NCBI GenBank assembly: GCA_000310025.1
Contig: FN649728.1
Coordinates: 6,185,469-6,228,028, forward strand
Length of the DNA: 42,560 nucleotides
Origin: Ectocarpus siliculosus
Lineage: Eukaryota; Sar; Phaeophyceae; Ectocarpales; Ectocarpaceae
Direction: 5' to 3'
Shown here: positions 21,909 to 33,298 of the stretch, piece by piece
Numbering within the stretch: position 1 is the stretch's first letter
How the letters are laid out: the number at the start of each line of letters is the position of its first letter
Position numbers and translations under genes: made by a program
Notes under the pieces: generated by a model
Seen by the model: the letters and a program-made list of their open reading frames with translations, nothing else
Told to the model about the DNA's origin: nothing
Database searches by the model: none

Positions 21909-23404
21909 TACATAGCTTACATCTCCTTGTTAGCGACGGACGGGCACACCCCTTTTAGTCTCTTACTTTGGGCGGTCGAACCCCACACAGAAACCCCGGT
22001 CGACCTTTATTGACGATTCCCTTCGTCCAATTCGGATCGAGGCTCAACTTCTCATTTCATCGCCTGTCGCAAAACGGGTAATTAACCCGTTTCCTAGTTG
22101 ATTTTTCTGGCCGGGCTATGAAGTCGACTGAACGAATCTGTAACGTGATGTGATATATGGGTGTCTCGGTTTCTTGTGAGCGTGTTTCTTTGGAGTATCG
22201 TAAGAGACGCAGAGATGGCACTGGTCGGGGAAATGGCAATGGTCGGGGAGATGGCTGCAAAGCATAACAAGAACGGCGTGATTATATTTTTAAGGAAAAT
22301 AAATACAATACACGCACAGAAAGACTACCCATTCGAGGTACCCATAGTCGAACGGGATGTGGTGGAGTCTTTTCAGCAAGTGGAGGAAAACCGACTGGGT
22401 ACTGGACTTATTTCGAGTCTTTTTAAGTCTATACACTGATGACTTATATCAGTGACGCCAGCTGGTGCCAAGTACGAAAACATCTGTGTAGGTAACCTAC
22501 ATTTTACAATACATCCCCTGTAGTTCTACCGGACTATTTTGTTTCCGCACCGGCGTCGGTTATATGCACCAGTGCGATCTCACCGACCCCCAAATCCAAA
22601 AAACTCGTTTAGACTGCCTTAATTAATAGAGCATGTCCGTCCGTGACTTTACCAAGGAGCTCATGCATGCGTGATGTCAGTCGTTCAAATCGGTATTGTA
22701 TGAAGGTTGTAAACGGTACACTCAATCAAGCGCACAATATACTAGCCGCCACCTACCCCACCTTACATCTACTGCTGCGTACGTACTAGGTTATTCGTAG
22801 GTAAGTCGTAGGGGAAGACTCAAACGAAAGCGGGAGGCCTGATAACTTAAGTATGAACCGATACCCCAGACAGACAGCATCGTTTTACGTGCAGACCAGA
22901 ATATTTTCGGTAGGTGCGGCGTTGTTGTCATGGAATGGTTCAAAGTTCACTCACCGGCGGCAATGCCATTTGGCGGTAACTTGGCGGTACTGTTTTGACG
23001 GTAGTGTTATAGGATTCAGATGTGTAGACGGAACATAGAAGAGAATGGTTCCTTCTAGAAGGCGCGGAGAGATGTAACTCCCCGCGGAAGGATAAAACAG
23101 GGGACAGGATCTAGTAGCCCCTGCTTGTATTGAGGATCCTGCGCCCCTTGGTGTCATTCCTACCGATACCCAAGGCAACAGCTACTGCTGCTGCTGTTCT
23201 GCAAGAGTAACAACAAGTGAGTTCTTCTTCACGGGTCAACCAGACTTCATCACGCGTGCATACCACCACACTTGGCGTTGTCGGCTTATTCGTACGGTGT
23301 TGTCTGGGTTGGTTGTGTCTTGGCACGGTCTGGTGCTTTAGGCTGCTGCTGCAGTTTTTGCGCTGTCGTACCAACCACAGCTTAGCTTTGCCTCGCTTAT
23401 CGGT
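21909..23404. other. AT-richer interval, no confident gene
   Basis: Less GC-rich than the flanks. An ORF from ATG 22215 to 22439 (74 codons) is AT-rich in codon use and reads FEVPIVERDVVESFQQVEEN near its end; it starts with a duplicated MALVGEM/AMVGEM and has no recognised family. Around 23040-23230 the sequence could be the end of an LTR plus leader, because a gag-like ORF follows, but no paired LTR is visible. Confidence 0.35.
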
Positions 23405-23737
23405 ATGTCTCAACCTAGCGTCGGCTCTTCGGACTCTGCTTCGGCGAGTCCTGAGTATTCGGAACGTTCGCGTTCACCAGTGTCATCGCCCCGCGTAGCG
23501 ACCTTCGGGTCCCCAGCAGCTGGTCGTCAGACCACACAACTGCTGCTGTCTTCGGACAGTGCTCGCGCCGCTGACCCTGTTGCCGAAGCCGCTCGTTTGT
23601 CAGAGCTTCGCGCTCAACACACACGGGAGAGGTTCGCCTCGCCGGCTTCGGCCGACGCTAACCCCGTGGGTGCTGTCCTCAAACCGCCAGCACCCAATAC
23701 CACCACAGTAGGCGGTTACGCGTTCTTTTGGCGGTAA
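23405..23737 (+). CDS. Ser/Ala-rich ORF, possible start of a retroelement gag
   Basis: 110 codons from ATG to TAA. Composition is consistent and protein-like: a Ser/Pro-rich start (SQPSVGSSDSASASPEYSER), then LSELRAQHTRERFASPAS. Such biased N-termini are common in retrotransposon Gag proteins, and the surroundings are transposon debris, but there is no domain motif. It stops at a TTTGGCGGTAAC also present at 22968-22979, which may mark an insertion or deletion boundary. Could be a truncated element or a spurious ORF. Confidence 0.3.
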   Translation: MSQPSVGSSDSASASPEYSERSRSPVSSPRVATFGSPAAGRQTTQLLLSSDSARAADPVAEAARLSELRAQHTRERFASPASADANPVGAVLKPPAPNTTTVGGYAFFWR

Positions 23738-24242
23738 CGCCTTTGTCGGTACCGCCCACCGCGCACGGCTGTATGTCAAGGTGGTGACGATCGCCGGACG
23801 ATCGTATGGCCACAACCAGCAACTAACTTAATTGTGGTGCCTACAGTAGCTATCAGCCTACCTAGGTACTGAGAAGGAAGGGTTGCGTCGTACTATAGTC
23901 TACATGTAGACATGATTAGACTACAGCTCGCGGGAAAAAAACAAAACAAGTTCATAAATAAATGTTGTCATAAATGTTCGCTCGTCGTGGTGGACTAAAC
24001 CGTGCCATATGCCATTAGACTATGTAGGGTGTTTGGACGTGTCAACTCGCAGCTGAAATCGAGTCACGTAGATTTTCACCGACAGAAAGTAAGTACGCGA
24101 CGCTTTGTACCTGGATCCATTCGCGGGAAGAGGGAAGGGACACAACAACACGTTCAGCAGTGGTCCAGCGGTCTATCGGCCGAATTGAGTACATGGTGAT
24201 TTTTTGCTGTAAGGCATCCGGTTGGTCAAGGGTTGGTTCCTC

Positions 24243-24334
24243 TTTTTTTTTTTTTTTTCAAAGATGATCCAACGAATCCATCTCTATCTAAGAAAATAGT
24301 CTAAGATAGATTAGCACTGAATCCTTAGCGTCAG
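24243..24334 (-). mobile_element. SINE-like A-tailed repeat, copy B
   Basis: Minus-strand copy ending in an A-run (T17 on plus at about 24243-24259). Matches copy A at 7683-7767. Contains a short hairpin, TCTATCT/AGATAGA, within the conserved part. No ORF. Confidence 0.55.
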
Positions 24335-24526
24335 CGAAGGCTACCTACACTTCCACGATTTACCGAGCAGCACACAGCGATATCCCCCCTGTGGGTAACA
24401 GGCTCTACAAGACAATTTGGTAACCATCGTGCATCTCTCTGCATGTTATGCCGGGAAGGTGTAGAAGAAGGTGTTGGGTTATATCATGTTCCTGGCGACA
24501 TCAACAACCGACGGGTGGGTCATTTT

Positions 24527-24590
24527 GCAAGATACATCATCTTCAGATCAGCCTAAACCGAATGGATATTGTGCAAGATACATCATCTTC
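24527..24590. repeat. 18 bp direct repeat
   Basis: GCAAGATACATCATCTTC occurs exactly at 24527-24544 and 24573-24590, 46 bases apart. It could be a local duplication within transposon debris. Confidence 0.9.
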
Positions 24591-24724
24591 GTGACGACAC
24601 AACTATTCCAACAACCACCATGGGAGATTGTGCTAGCGCGGCGTGCCCACCACGAGGGCACACACTTCTCTGCAACCCATATTTTCATCGACTCCTTCAC
24701 CTCTGCTCTTCCACCTCAATCAAC

Positions 24725-25354
24725 ATGGACAACTCGTCTTCTACGGCCGCCGACATCCGCCGTGAACACGACACCAACATGCGCCGTCATCTAAGCCTCG
24801 CATTTCAGCATGGACAACGCAGCGCTGCCCAGCGCAACAGGCGCCGCAACGCGTCTCCTTCGCGGCACAGAAAGCGCCGCCAGAACACCGAGCAACCTCG
24901 TCATCGGCAGCAACCTCGCCGCAACCACCACTAGCAATCTCGCCGCAGCATCCAGGCCCACAGCGACCCTCCTCGACAGATCATCTTCAGAGCGAGTGAC
25001 CCGGCGTTAATGCGGCAGCAGCCGTCAAGGCCGCCGGTGCGCATTCTCGGGCCCGGTGAAGACTCAACTGGCGTCTCTCTCGGACCGAGGAACAGGTACT
25101 TTCACGATGTGGTGGTTCCGGGTCAATCCCGGGAGGAACGGCACGACATGGTCCGGAAATTTCGGAGTCTAGGCTTCCTGGATGCCCGTGAGTACAAGAC
25201 AACACGAGCTCGTCCACCGCTAAGGAAAATCATAGAGCCGTTGTCGCATACGAAGCGTCCGAGTGGCAGGTCAGCTGAAATGCGCTGTCGCGCTTGTAGA
25301 CCAGTTCCATTCCCGGCGTATTCTTCAGATAGCGAAGAATGCGCTTGGCGTTAG
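24725..25354 (+). pseudogene. Arg/Gln-rich ORF with an in-frame TAG, probable element remnant
   Basis: ATG 24725 opens a frame (MDNSSSTAADIRREHDTN) that meets TAG at 24932-24934 and otherwise stays open to about 25350. The second half reads GPRNRYFHDVVVPGQSREER and MVRKFRSLGFLDAREYKTT, which is convincingly protein-like. The first half is basic and Gln-rich. I do not recognise the family. From about 25230 it overlaps, on the opposite strand, the truncated end of a copia reverse transcriptase, so the last codons are probably not its own. Confidence 0.35.
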
Positions 25355-25945
25355 CCCAGTCCAGCTGCGAAGGTTGAGACATGCTCCGGGCTGCTTGCAT
25401 GGTGGCAAAAGCCACATCGAACCGTGTGCAGTTGACCAAGAAGATGAGGCTCCACACTAGGCTCTGGTATTCCTTTTTGTCCGCCTCAGAGAGTACAGCC
25501 CTGCCTTCCGCAGACGGCTTGAGTTCCGCTCCAGTGCCCGGGGTGTGCACAGGGTTGCACGTGTCCACCTTGAAGCGCTGGAGAACAGAAAGAGTGTATC
25601 TCTCTCGACTTAGCGAGATGGTGCCGTTGGTGAGGTCCTGCTTGATGTCGATGCCAAGGATTTGGGTTGCTCGACCCAGATCAGTCATGGCGAACGAGTT
25701 TTGCAGATCTCGACGAGCTTCCTGAAGAACCTTGTTTGAAGGGCCAGGTAGCAGGGTGCCGTCGACGAAAAGAGTGAGCATGACGTAGGCGTGTCCGCTC
25801 CCCTTGGTGTAGACGCATGGATCTGAAGCCGTGGGAGAAAAGCCTTGCGGCGAAGGTCTTGGTCGATCGTGAGATTCCATACGCTGGGAGACCGGCGCAG
25901 CCCGTAGAGACTTTTCTTCAATTTCCAAATCAACGGCTTGCCGGT
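25230..25945 (-). pseudogene. Ty1/copia reverse transcriptase fragment, inactivated
   Basis: Minus strand. A first frame (25933 to about 25840) has WKLKKSLYGLRRSPSVWN, the copia LKKSLYGLKQ box. A frameshift leads to DPCVYTKGSGHAYVMLTLFV, then DGTLLPG, LGRATQILGIDIKQDL, the RYTLSVLQRF and NPVHTPG blocks, LNCTRFDVAFA-type signature (VNCTRFDVAFAT) and LRYLKNTPGMELVYKRD, entering RNase H (TCHSDASYA) before it breaks off near 25230. The catalytic YVDD box is FVDG (25769-25758), so an aspartate is lost. Integrase and LTRs are absent. A dead 5'- and 3'-truncated copy. Confidence 0.9.
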
Positions 25946-26543
25946 GCTGCTGTCGATCGTTTCGAACCCTGGTGCCTGGACCGCTCACTTTGGGTACCTC
26001 GGTGCAGACGGCGATGAATGCCGATGCCGTGGCTGACGTCTCGGAAGTACGTGCCTTTGTCTCGGCGAGGATTGCCAAAGATCCTGCCGAAGTGACGGTG
26101 TGTTTGAACCCGTCCAACTGAAGTCGCGTAGAACTATTTAGCAGTTGTCCCTTCTTGAAATGAAAATTCCGCGAAGATGCGGATTTACGTCCACCGGATA
26201 CGGATGGACGCGGAGGGTAGCGTGTAGAGCGTGTCGACGTGGTCGAATGCGTTTGACATGAAGGAAGGCGACCTTGGTTGAGCCGTGGATGATGCCGACG
26301 AACTCGATGGAAGTCCTCACGTGTCCCGGAGAAGAAGTGCTGACCAGCGGCTTCTCCGAAGGACAAGACGAGCATTGTTCCGATCCTGGATTTACCGGTC
26401 GGATGTACGCAGAAAGACGATGTTCCGATCCTGGATTTAACGGTCGGATGTACGCAGACGCTGATGCTCCTCCTTGCAGTGATGTAAACGAGAGCTGATA
26501 ACTTGTTGGAATGTAAAACCTGGATTGGGTGTATTCCTGGCAA
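25946..26543 (-). pseudogene. Probable upstream part of the same copia remnant
   Basis: The minus-strand frame stays open to 26543 but has lost clear copia pol motifs; fragments such as EFVGIIHGSTKVAFLHVKRI lie in a neighbouring frame. It includes the 45 bp duplication at 26377-26466. Assigned to the element by contiguity only. Confidence 0.35.
26377..26466. repeat. 45 bp tandem duplication
   Basis: GTTCCGATCCTGGATTTA..CGGTCGGATGTACGCAGA occurs at 26377 and again at 26422 with few differences. In the minus-strand open frame it gives a repeated CVHPTGKSRIGT. Confidence 0.9.
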
Positions 26544-26566
26544 TGGCCACTGTGTAATAACAGTGT

Positions 26567-28201
26567 GCAGAGGCTCACAGAGTGACTGCTAAGTGCACGT
26601 GTGTGTAGACCAGGTAAGATGGTTTCATTTGGCGCTTAGTGGGCCGAAAAGAAAGAGAGTGAGATAGATGGGCGAGCACCGCGAGGGCGAACCATCTATC
26701 CTCATCTCGGAACAAGAACCAAAACGGAAGCAGAGCACAACAAAAATACTTCACAAGGGAAAGAGAGTATCCCGTCGGACCATAGTCCGATGTACCGTAC
26801 TTCAATCTAAGATTGAAGATACTCTGAACTATTCCGGTACTGCTCCTTAGATCCACTATCTATTCACGGTACTCTGAACAATACAGACACTAAAGACTGA
26901 CATTGAACATATTCCAATAGTTGGTTCGTCGGTTGTGTTGGTGGTGGCACCCTTGAAGAAACACAGATGTTTGACACGTACGTATGCTCATGGTAAAACA
27001 TATTACTCCCTGCTTCCGCGTGTTGATCTGCATAGACGAACGTCAGCCGGCGAACGTTGGCGGGTACTGGGTATGCACGAACAACTTGGCGTGTACGCGC
27101 GTTGGTGGGGGCTTGTTGAACTTGTACCGAAGGCCACGTACCAAATTGAGAATGCACCACACACCAGATTGGAATAGATGCCGCCCTGTGTCAATCATCA
27201 CGTGAACCAGCAGTTATAGGCGCAGAGCAGACGGTCTCTATATCTTTATACCCCGTCCTCCTCAAGTCCTGTCGGAGATGTCTACGTGCACAACGGCTGG
27301 ATCCAAAGCGCTGCATGGTTGCTCTTAGGACTTTCTAGGGGTGTGGGTTCTCCAGAGCATGCAATGGACGTAGGTTGACAAACCTTGGCTCCCTAGAGAG
27401 CTGTTGGAGATAACTGTTGCGATTCCGCCTCATACATCTGTGGTCACACCTGCCGCGCTGTTCATCTGTGCAGCAGCACCGGACATGACGGGACGAAGAG
27501 CAACTACAAGACAACAAGCGGAGAAACTTCTGGAAGCCCTGAGCTTATGGTGAAGTCAGTGACGCGGACACGGACACGGACACGAACGGCACAGACGAAT
27601 GGCACAGAGACACCTATACTCAGCGATAAGGAGAGGTGGGTGGGATATATCGAAATGTCCCCTAGCACGACTCTGTGCCAGCGACGGTAAATTGGATACT
27701 TCTGTATCTGAAGCCCCTCTTTTGAAACACTACTGTTCTGTAGATCCTTCACCTCCTCAACTACCGTGTATGTATCCGTATCCGTATCCTTTACCTCCTC
27801 AACTACCGTCTATGACATGTATCCGCATTGTAGTCTTCACGGCTTCGGCATCTTTTTTTTTTTTCCTTGGCAGGGCAACAACGCAACAACACACGATGGT
27901 GCGAGACATGTGAGGGCAAGAGATGTACATGGCACACTACATGCAAGCGTACAGCATTGTGTGCCGTGCAACGTACTGGTACCGCCGTGTGCCGTGCCAC
28001 CGTGTGCCGTGCCGATGTACGATGCACAGCGATACATGTACGGTGAACGGTGCGGTGTAACGTGAGAACCTTACTTCTCTGAAGAACCACCCGAATCGTC
28101 AGATATGCGGGTGGTTACGCCGCATGCCGCAGGCCGCACGTGTGTGATCCCCACTCCTCATCGTGTGACCAGCTCCTCACCCACCCACACGCGTACGTCC
28201 G
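26567..28201. other. Intergenic interval before the SET gene
   Basis: No gene seen. It holds two adjacent small hairpins (CGGAC/GTCCG at 26776-26789, and CTTCAATCT/AGATTGAAG at 26800-26818), a 38-40 bp duplication built on CCTCCTCAACTACCGT (27749-27820), hexamer-like CGGACA repeats (27562-27585) and GTGCCGTG-type repeats (27960-28010). The promoter of the SET gene should lie at its right end; no core motif is obvious. Confidence 0.5.
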
Positions 28202-31200
28202 ATGACAACCGCGAAAGGGGATGCCGAGGGAGATGGGGGCCGCGACGCTACTGCTGTAGAGCTGGACGGGCTGCTGTCCTGGTTTGTTGAGCACGGGGGA
28301 TCCATGACCAAGCTGTGCCTGGAAGACCTTGGGGGAGAAATGAGCCTCAGCTTGTTGACTGGGCAGGCCCTTAACAAGGGAGAGGTTGTCATGTCCATCC
28401 CCATCTCGCTGTGCATGACGGTAGACTCGGTGAGACGCTCACCAGCAGGAAACGCTTTATCACCTGGGGTGGTGAAATATTCTGTTCTTGTTTGTGTTTG
28501 CTGCTGCCCTGCCCGTTTCGCACGAAGTCTTCTTGCTGTGTTTTTTTGAGCGAGAAAACAGCATTATCGGTATGTATGTAGGTGGTTCCGCGACCAAGGT
28601 GTACATACTGCCGCGAACTTCTTGCTTCAACAACACCTAGCTAAGATGTTGCTACGAGTCTCTTTGAGTCACACAAAGGGCATCGACGTGCGTTTCACAG
28701 CATGTGGTGCTGCAAATAAATCTGTTTGGCTGCAACTTCTATGACTGTCTTGGGGCGTGTGCACCAGCTCACTGCTTCTAATGCCACCACGTATATTCTC
28801 ACCAACTCCCGGGGCGAACATGCGCATCTCAGGCCGCGGCATCGGAGCTTGGAGTAGTGCTGGATGCAAACCCGGGTTTAGTGGAAACTCCTGATGAGGT
28901 GAAAGGTGTTTCGCTTGCCGCTGTTTGTGCTGACATGCTCTGGTGCTTGCGTGAGGTGGCCTGATTCACCAGAGCAGCGGGAGTGTCTGGCGCGTTCTTT
29001 GCCGTTGTATATCCTTTCCGTCTCTAGAGTATCCATAGTTTTCCCTTGTCGTGCTTCCTGAATCCACACCGTTTTTTTTCTACAATACTTGTTGGCTGCA
29101 GGTCCTGGCCCTGCACCTCATGGCCGAGAGAAGAAAGGGCGACGGGTCTTTCTGGAAACAGTACCTACGGTGAGCGCGCAAGCACGCAAGCTGCGCCGCC
29201 CCCCGGCCTGTTGTGAGGCTGTCGCTTTGTTCTCCGTGTCTGACCACTTTGAGCGTTGAACCTATGCTGAAAACGGTGGTTCCACGCAGCCACTATGCGC
29301 TGCCTGCTTGTGGCATGTGTGTTCGAGGCTAAACGGTTGATGGACTGAAGGAGCAATCGATTGGGTGTTTCCTTCTGGTGGCTTCTTCTTCACACCTACC
29401 GCTCCACCGCCTCATACCTCTCCCACTTTGTTGCCGATCCTCTCTCACTTTCCCGCGGCCCCTCTGATGGAAGATCTATTGCCGCCAGTGGGTGCAGTTC
29501 TGTAGGCGGGATTAGGACAGACGGTGCCGACTTGTGCACTGCTGTGGGAATCACGCCAGAATCACGCCAGAAGCATCCACTCAAAACACGACCACGAGCT
29601 CTGTTTCACCTCCGACAGTTCGCCGTTATTCTAGAGGTCAAGACCAGCCGAACGGGCGACCCCGCATCCCCGCTCTCCTCCATGCAGTATGCCCTCAGGC
29701 ACCGTTGGCATCCTTCTATTTCGCTTCAACGGGTGTAGGAAGCAAGTCATGGGAGTGGCGACCATGCGGTGGAATGTTGCGCTCTGCAGCTTCGCATGAC
29801 TATGTTTTGGTCGTCGGGATAAATGCACTGGTGTTGGAAAGTAGTGGAAGTTCTGACTTAAATAAATAGCGAGCCAACCTGAAAGGCACGCATCGCCAAA
29901 TATACATCGGAACTAGGAGCAACAAGTGCGCGCGATACCGGCGTCCCCTGTTTCGCACATGGCTGTGCTCCCTTAGATTCGACGCTAGCAGCCGCCATCA
30001 TATTTTTCTGTTTTCGTCGCAGTAGCTGCCGAAAGAGAGCAAAACCCCTCGTGTACGTTGGGACTGAAAAAACATCACTACTGAAGCGTGGTGTGCTCGC
30101 GCGTCAACATGTGCGTCGTAGTGTGTATCTCGTGTAAAAACTATATATTTATATATTAGTATATACACGCTTATCCATTGTCAAAGGAAACAAGACCATG
30201 CTCATGCCCATGCCCTTGTGCTTGCGCAGAACCCTCCCAGACGACGTGGACACACCTCTACGGTGGCTGGTGGAACAGGCGGAGGAGGAGTTCCGGTTGC
30301 TGGATGGCACCATGGTCGGGCTGTTGTCGAGAATGATGCACTCTCAGGTGGAGAAACATATTCAGAAAAGCTTTTCCCCAAAATGTTTTCTTCATGTTTT
30401 CTATATGAGTCTTGGTGGTTGTGCTCTCACTTGCCTGGCTCGAGTAATGGTGTGTTTTATTTCGGCGTGCCGCTACCCTTGTTCGGTTGTTGTCGACCGC
30501 TTTGTTAACAGGTACGGAAGGACTGGGAGGAATTTCACCTGCCGTTGGTGGAAGCGCATCCGGAGATCCTCGGCGGGGTAACTTTCGAGGTGAGAGCATT
30601 CAACAGCAACAGGGAACGAAACCAAGAACAAGCTGCTAACGATATCTGGCATTCGTTTTGGCGATGACCAAAACATTGAGGTCAATCAAAGCAGCCGCAC
30701 CGCCGTTGATAAATAGTACCAGGCGAGCCGATTGAAAGCCGGGGTTGTCATCTGTAGTGCTCTTACCAATGGAGAAGAACCGATTCAGGCGATGAAGGAC
30801 GGCGGCAATGGCCATGGCGGAAACTGCCGTCTAGATCACCTATTGTAAAGCAAATACGTACTGGAAACACAACTGTCCCAAACGATGTTTCACGCTACGC
30901 ATCCAAAATCGCCACCGCCGCTAAAACCACCCCGACCTGATGAAGCCTATCCCCGGTCCCCTGCTTTTTCCGGTCCCCTGCTTTTTTCTTGCCCGTGTCT
31001 GGTGCAGGACTACTTGTGGGCTATGTCCTCGATATGGAGCCGCTCTTTCGACTATCAAGAGCCGGGGCCGGACGATTCTCCTTGCAGCCGTAGGGCGATG
31101 GTGCCAGTAATCAACGCAGCCAACCACGATCCTTCGGTGAGAAACAAAGCAAGATTTTTTCAAGTATTTGTGTGCTGTGTGCATACTGCCGATGCTGATC

Positions 31201-33298
31201 TCTGAGTGCGCGTGCAAGATCATGATACCACCGAAAGCCTGCTCCGCGGTTACGCTCCGCTTGCGCTCGTTCTCCGAACCCAGGCCGCGGACTCTCTGTC
31301 GGAGATGATAGAGTTCCAGGCGCAAGAAGGTGGCCTTTCCATGGGCATCGGAGAACCGGGAAGGGCCCGAGGGACGCTTCGCGTCTCCGCCGGCAGAGAC
31401 TACGCCGCCCGAGAGCAGTTTTTCATCCTCTACGGCCGCTACTCGAACGCCAAGCTGCTCTACAGGCGCGAACTCTTTTGGCGGACGGGAATTGGTCTTT
31501 CTTTGCGCTCGTGGATAGAACGATGACGGTGCCGCCTGGCGGGAGAGACACGTTCCTAGTATACCCCAAAACGCGCGAGGCGGCTCAAATGTCCTTGCTC
31601 ACGACCACTCTTTTCTCAGTGGCGCTTCTTGTGCGAGATTTCAAGGAGTAAGACCCGAGGCGTTGGTGTCTTCTCCGTCCCCTCGACAACCCGAGGCAAC
31701 ATCTACTCTTTCAACTCCCCCCCTCCCCCCACTTTTACCACTGGTCCCTTCCCCCGCCCGCCCCCCTCGATTCAGCTACGGCTTCGTGTTGGCGAGCAAT
31801 CCTTACGGCGGCTTGGACTACTGGGTGAGGGTGCCGCAAACTGACCCGGGCTTCGCATGGAAGCAGGCTTTGTTGGACGAGCACCCGCTCACGGCGGCGC
31901 AGGCGTACGACTTTTCGGGAACCGTGCGAGCGGGAGGTAGGCGCGCTCGGACACGTTTTGGTTGGGCGGACTTGTGGCGACGGCCCGCGTGCCCCTCGTA
32001 TTCCAACCCACGGCCATGGTCGCGCTCGACTTTTCCTCCGACGGGTGTTGCAGTACGACTGCATCGATTGCGGTGGATCTTTCTCATTGGCATGCCGTGT
32101 GGTAAGCACATCGAAAGGAAACGCCTCTCGAGGACGGTTGTTTCGTATTGTCGTGCCGTCCATCTTGGTTCATCAAGAAAGCAACATCCAGCCTCTCTTC
32201 CACCCCCGTCCTCTGGTTGGTTGCACGGTGCAGGATGGATCTCCCCGGCGTTGCTCGCCACCGTTCGCGTGGCGCAACTCACCGCCGACGAGAGGCCGGT
32301 GGCTGAGAAAGTGAGCACCGCTAGCACAACGTCCATTTAGACTAATTGTGTGGTAAATGACAGGGAAGGAAAGCCCCGGCCGCATTCTGAAGCCCGCCCC
32401 GTTTTCTCCTCAGAAGATACGGGGTGAGCTGGAACACCGTTCGTAGCAAGAGGCGCGTTCAGGACGGGGTTAGGCCCCCCTGAGCAACGCGTGGTACGGT
32501 ATGATGGGTGGACCTCTGTCTGGTGGCATGCCTAAGCTTTGTAAACTTGCGTCTCCCTCCTCCCGACCCCCCATATTTGCCACTTCTGTTAGTATGCCCA
32601 ACCCCTCCTTGTTTGCCGCGGGTGTTTTCCCACCTGCAGGGCGTGTTGAGACCCCTACTTGGCGCGCGAGACCCCGGTGTAGAGGTTCGAACCCCTCTTG
32701 ATATTGAAACCTGTAATACGTGCTCGTCGATGTGGCTCAGCCCCCCCCCCCCCCCCCCCCTACCCCCCTATCGGCGTGTTAGCAGGCGTTCGAAGGGAAG
32801 ATGGTTACTCCTAGGAATGAGGCGGCTAGCTTGGGGGCCCTGCTAGCCGGACTTCGGCGAAAGCTAACAACTCTAGGGGGCACCGCCGATGAGAGAAGCC
32901 CGTCAGGTTGGGAGAAGGAAAAGCAAGATATCGCTGCGCTCGAAGGTGAGCTCGAGCGCCGGCAGCAGCGGCGACAACCTCACGGGGGAGAAGGGGAGTT
33001 GGCCGGAGGCGAAGAGGAGGGGGGGGATAGGGGTAAGGAAGAGGAGCGTGGGGACGGGGGAGCGGGTGCTGCCATCACCGCCGCCGCCGCCGCCTCTCGA
33101 TGTTCCGCTTCTGGTGCTGCTGCCATCAAGTCCCTCCGGAGGAGGGTTGCGGCCGCTAGGGTCCGACTCGAAGAGAAGGCGGTGGTAGCCGACGCAATCT
33201 TGGCCCTGGAAGCGTCGCTTCGAGAGTTGCAGGCGGCGGCATCGTCCGGGGTGGGGGCGGTCGCTTCTTTTGAGACATTGGACTGCCGTACAGGTTAA
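28202..33298 (+). CDS. SET-domain protein methyltransferase, Rubisco-LSMT/SETD3 class
   Basis: Expected to methylate a Lys or His side chain of a protein using S-adenosylmethionine; the substrate cannot be told from sequence. Exons: 28202-28429, 28833-28898, 29102-29169, 30230-30347, 30512-30589, 31008-31136, 31284-31465, 31776-31936, 32054-32101, 32234-32310, 32786-33298; all phases fit, 555 residues. The start reads LLSWFVEHGG then GQALNKGEVVMSIP, the usual first SET strands. DYLWAMSSIWSRSF and MVPVINAANHDPS (residues about 187-229) give the Asn-His motif. EQFFILYGRYSNAKLLY then SYGFVL holds the SET tyrosine. The C-terminal Rubisco-LSMT substrate-binding-type region includes ISPALLATVRVAQL and RVRLEEKAVVADAILALEA. 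It contains a Glu/Gly/Ala-rich insert of roughly 85 residues near 415-500. Intron 7 uses GC instead of GT at its donor. No clear plastid signal. Confidence 0.88.
29170..30229 (+). other. SET gene intron 3, no other feature seen
   Basis: A 1060-base intron splitting an arginine codon (CG|GTGAGC ... GCGCAG|A). An ATAT-rich stretch lies near 30144-30170. No supported ORF. Confidence 0.6.
31466..31775 (+). other. Apparent GC-AG intron in the SET gene
   Basis: The exon ends CTCTACAG and the next base pair is GC, not GT. Joining to CAG|CTACGGC restores the family motif YSNAKLLY-S-YGFVL in phase. No nearby GT donor keeps the frame (the next plausible one at GAATTG|GT is out of phase). Confidence 0.65.
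32741..32760. repeat. Poly-C run, 20 bases
   Basis: Twenty C residues lie 25 bases upstream of the acceptor of the last SET exon (TTAGCAG|GCG at 32785), so they sit in or near its polypyrimidine tract. Confidence 0.95.

Noticed and set aside
22968-23737. TTTGGCGGTAAC at both ends as LTRs of a small element
   Set aside because: The identity is only 12 bases plus a weak GGTAC extension; no longer terminal repeat or primer-binding site is convincing.
25230-26543. 437-codon ORF as one intact gene
   Set aside because: Only the last 200 or so codons match copia reverse transcriptase; the LKKSLYGL box is in another frame and a catalytic residue is lost, so it is a pseudogene.
32650-32705. GTTCGAACC resembling a tRNA T-arm
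   Set aside because: The stem pairs poorly (A-C mismatches) and no acceptor, D or anticodon arms can be placed in the 70 bases upstream; it lies in an intron of the SET gene.
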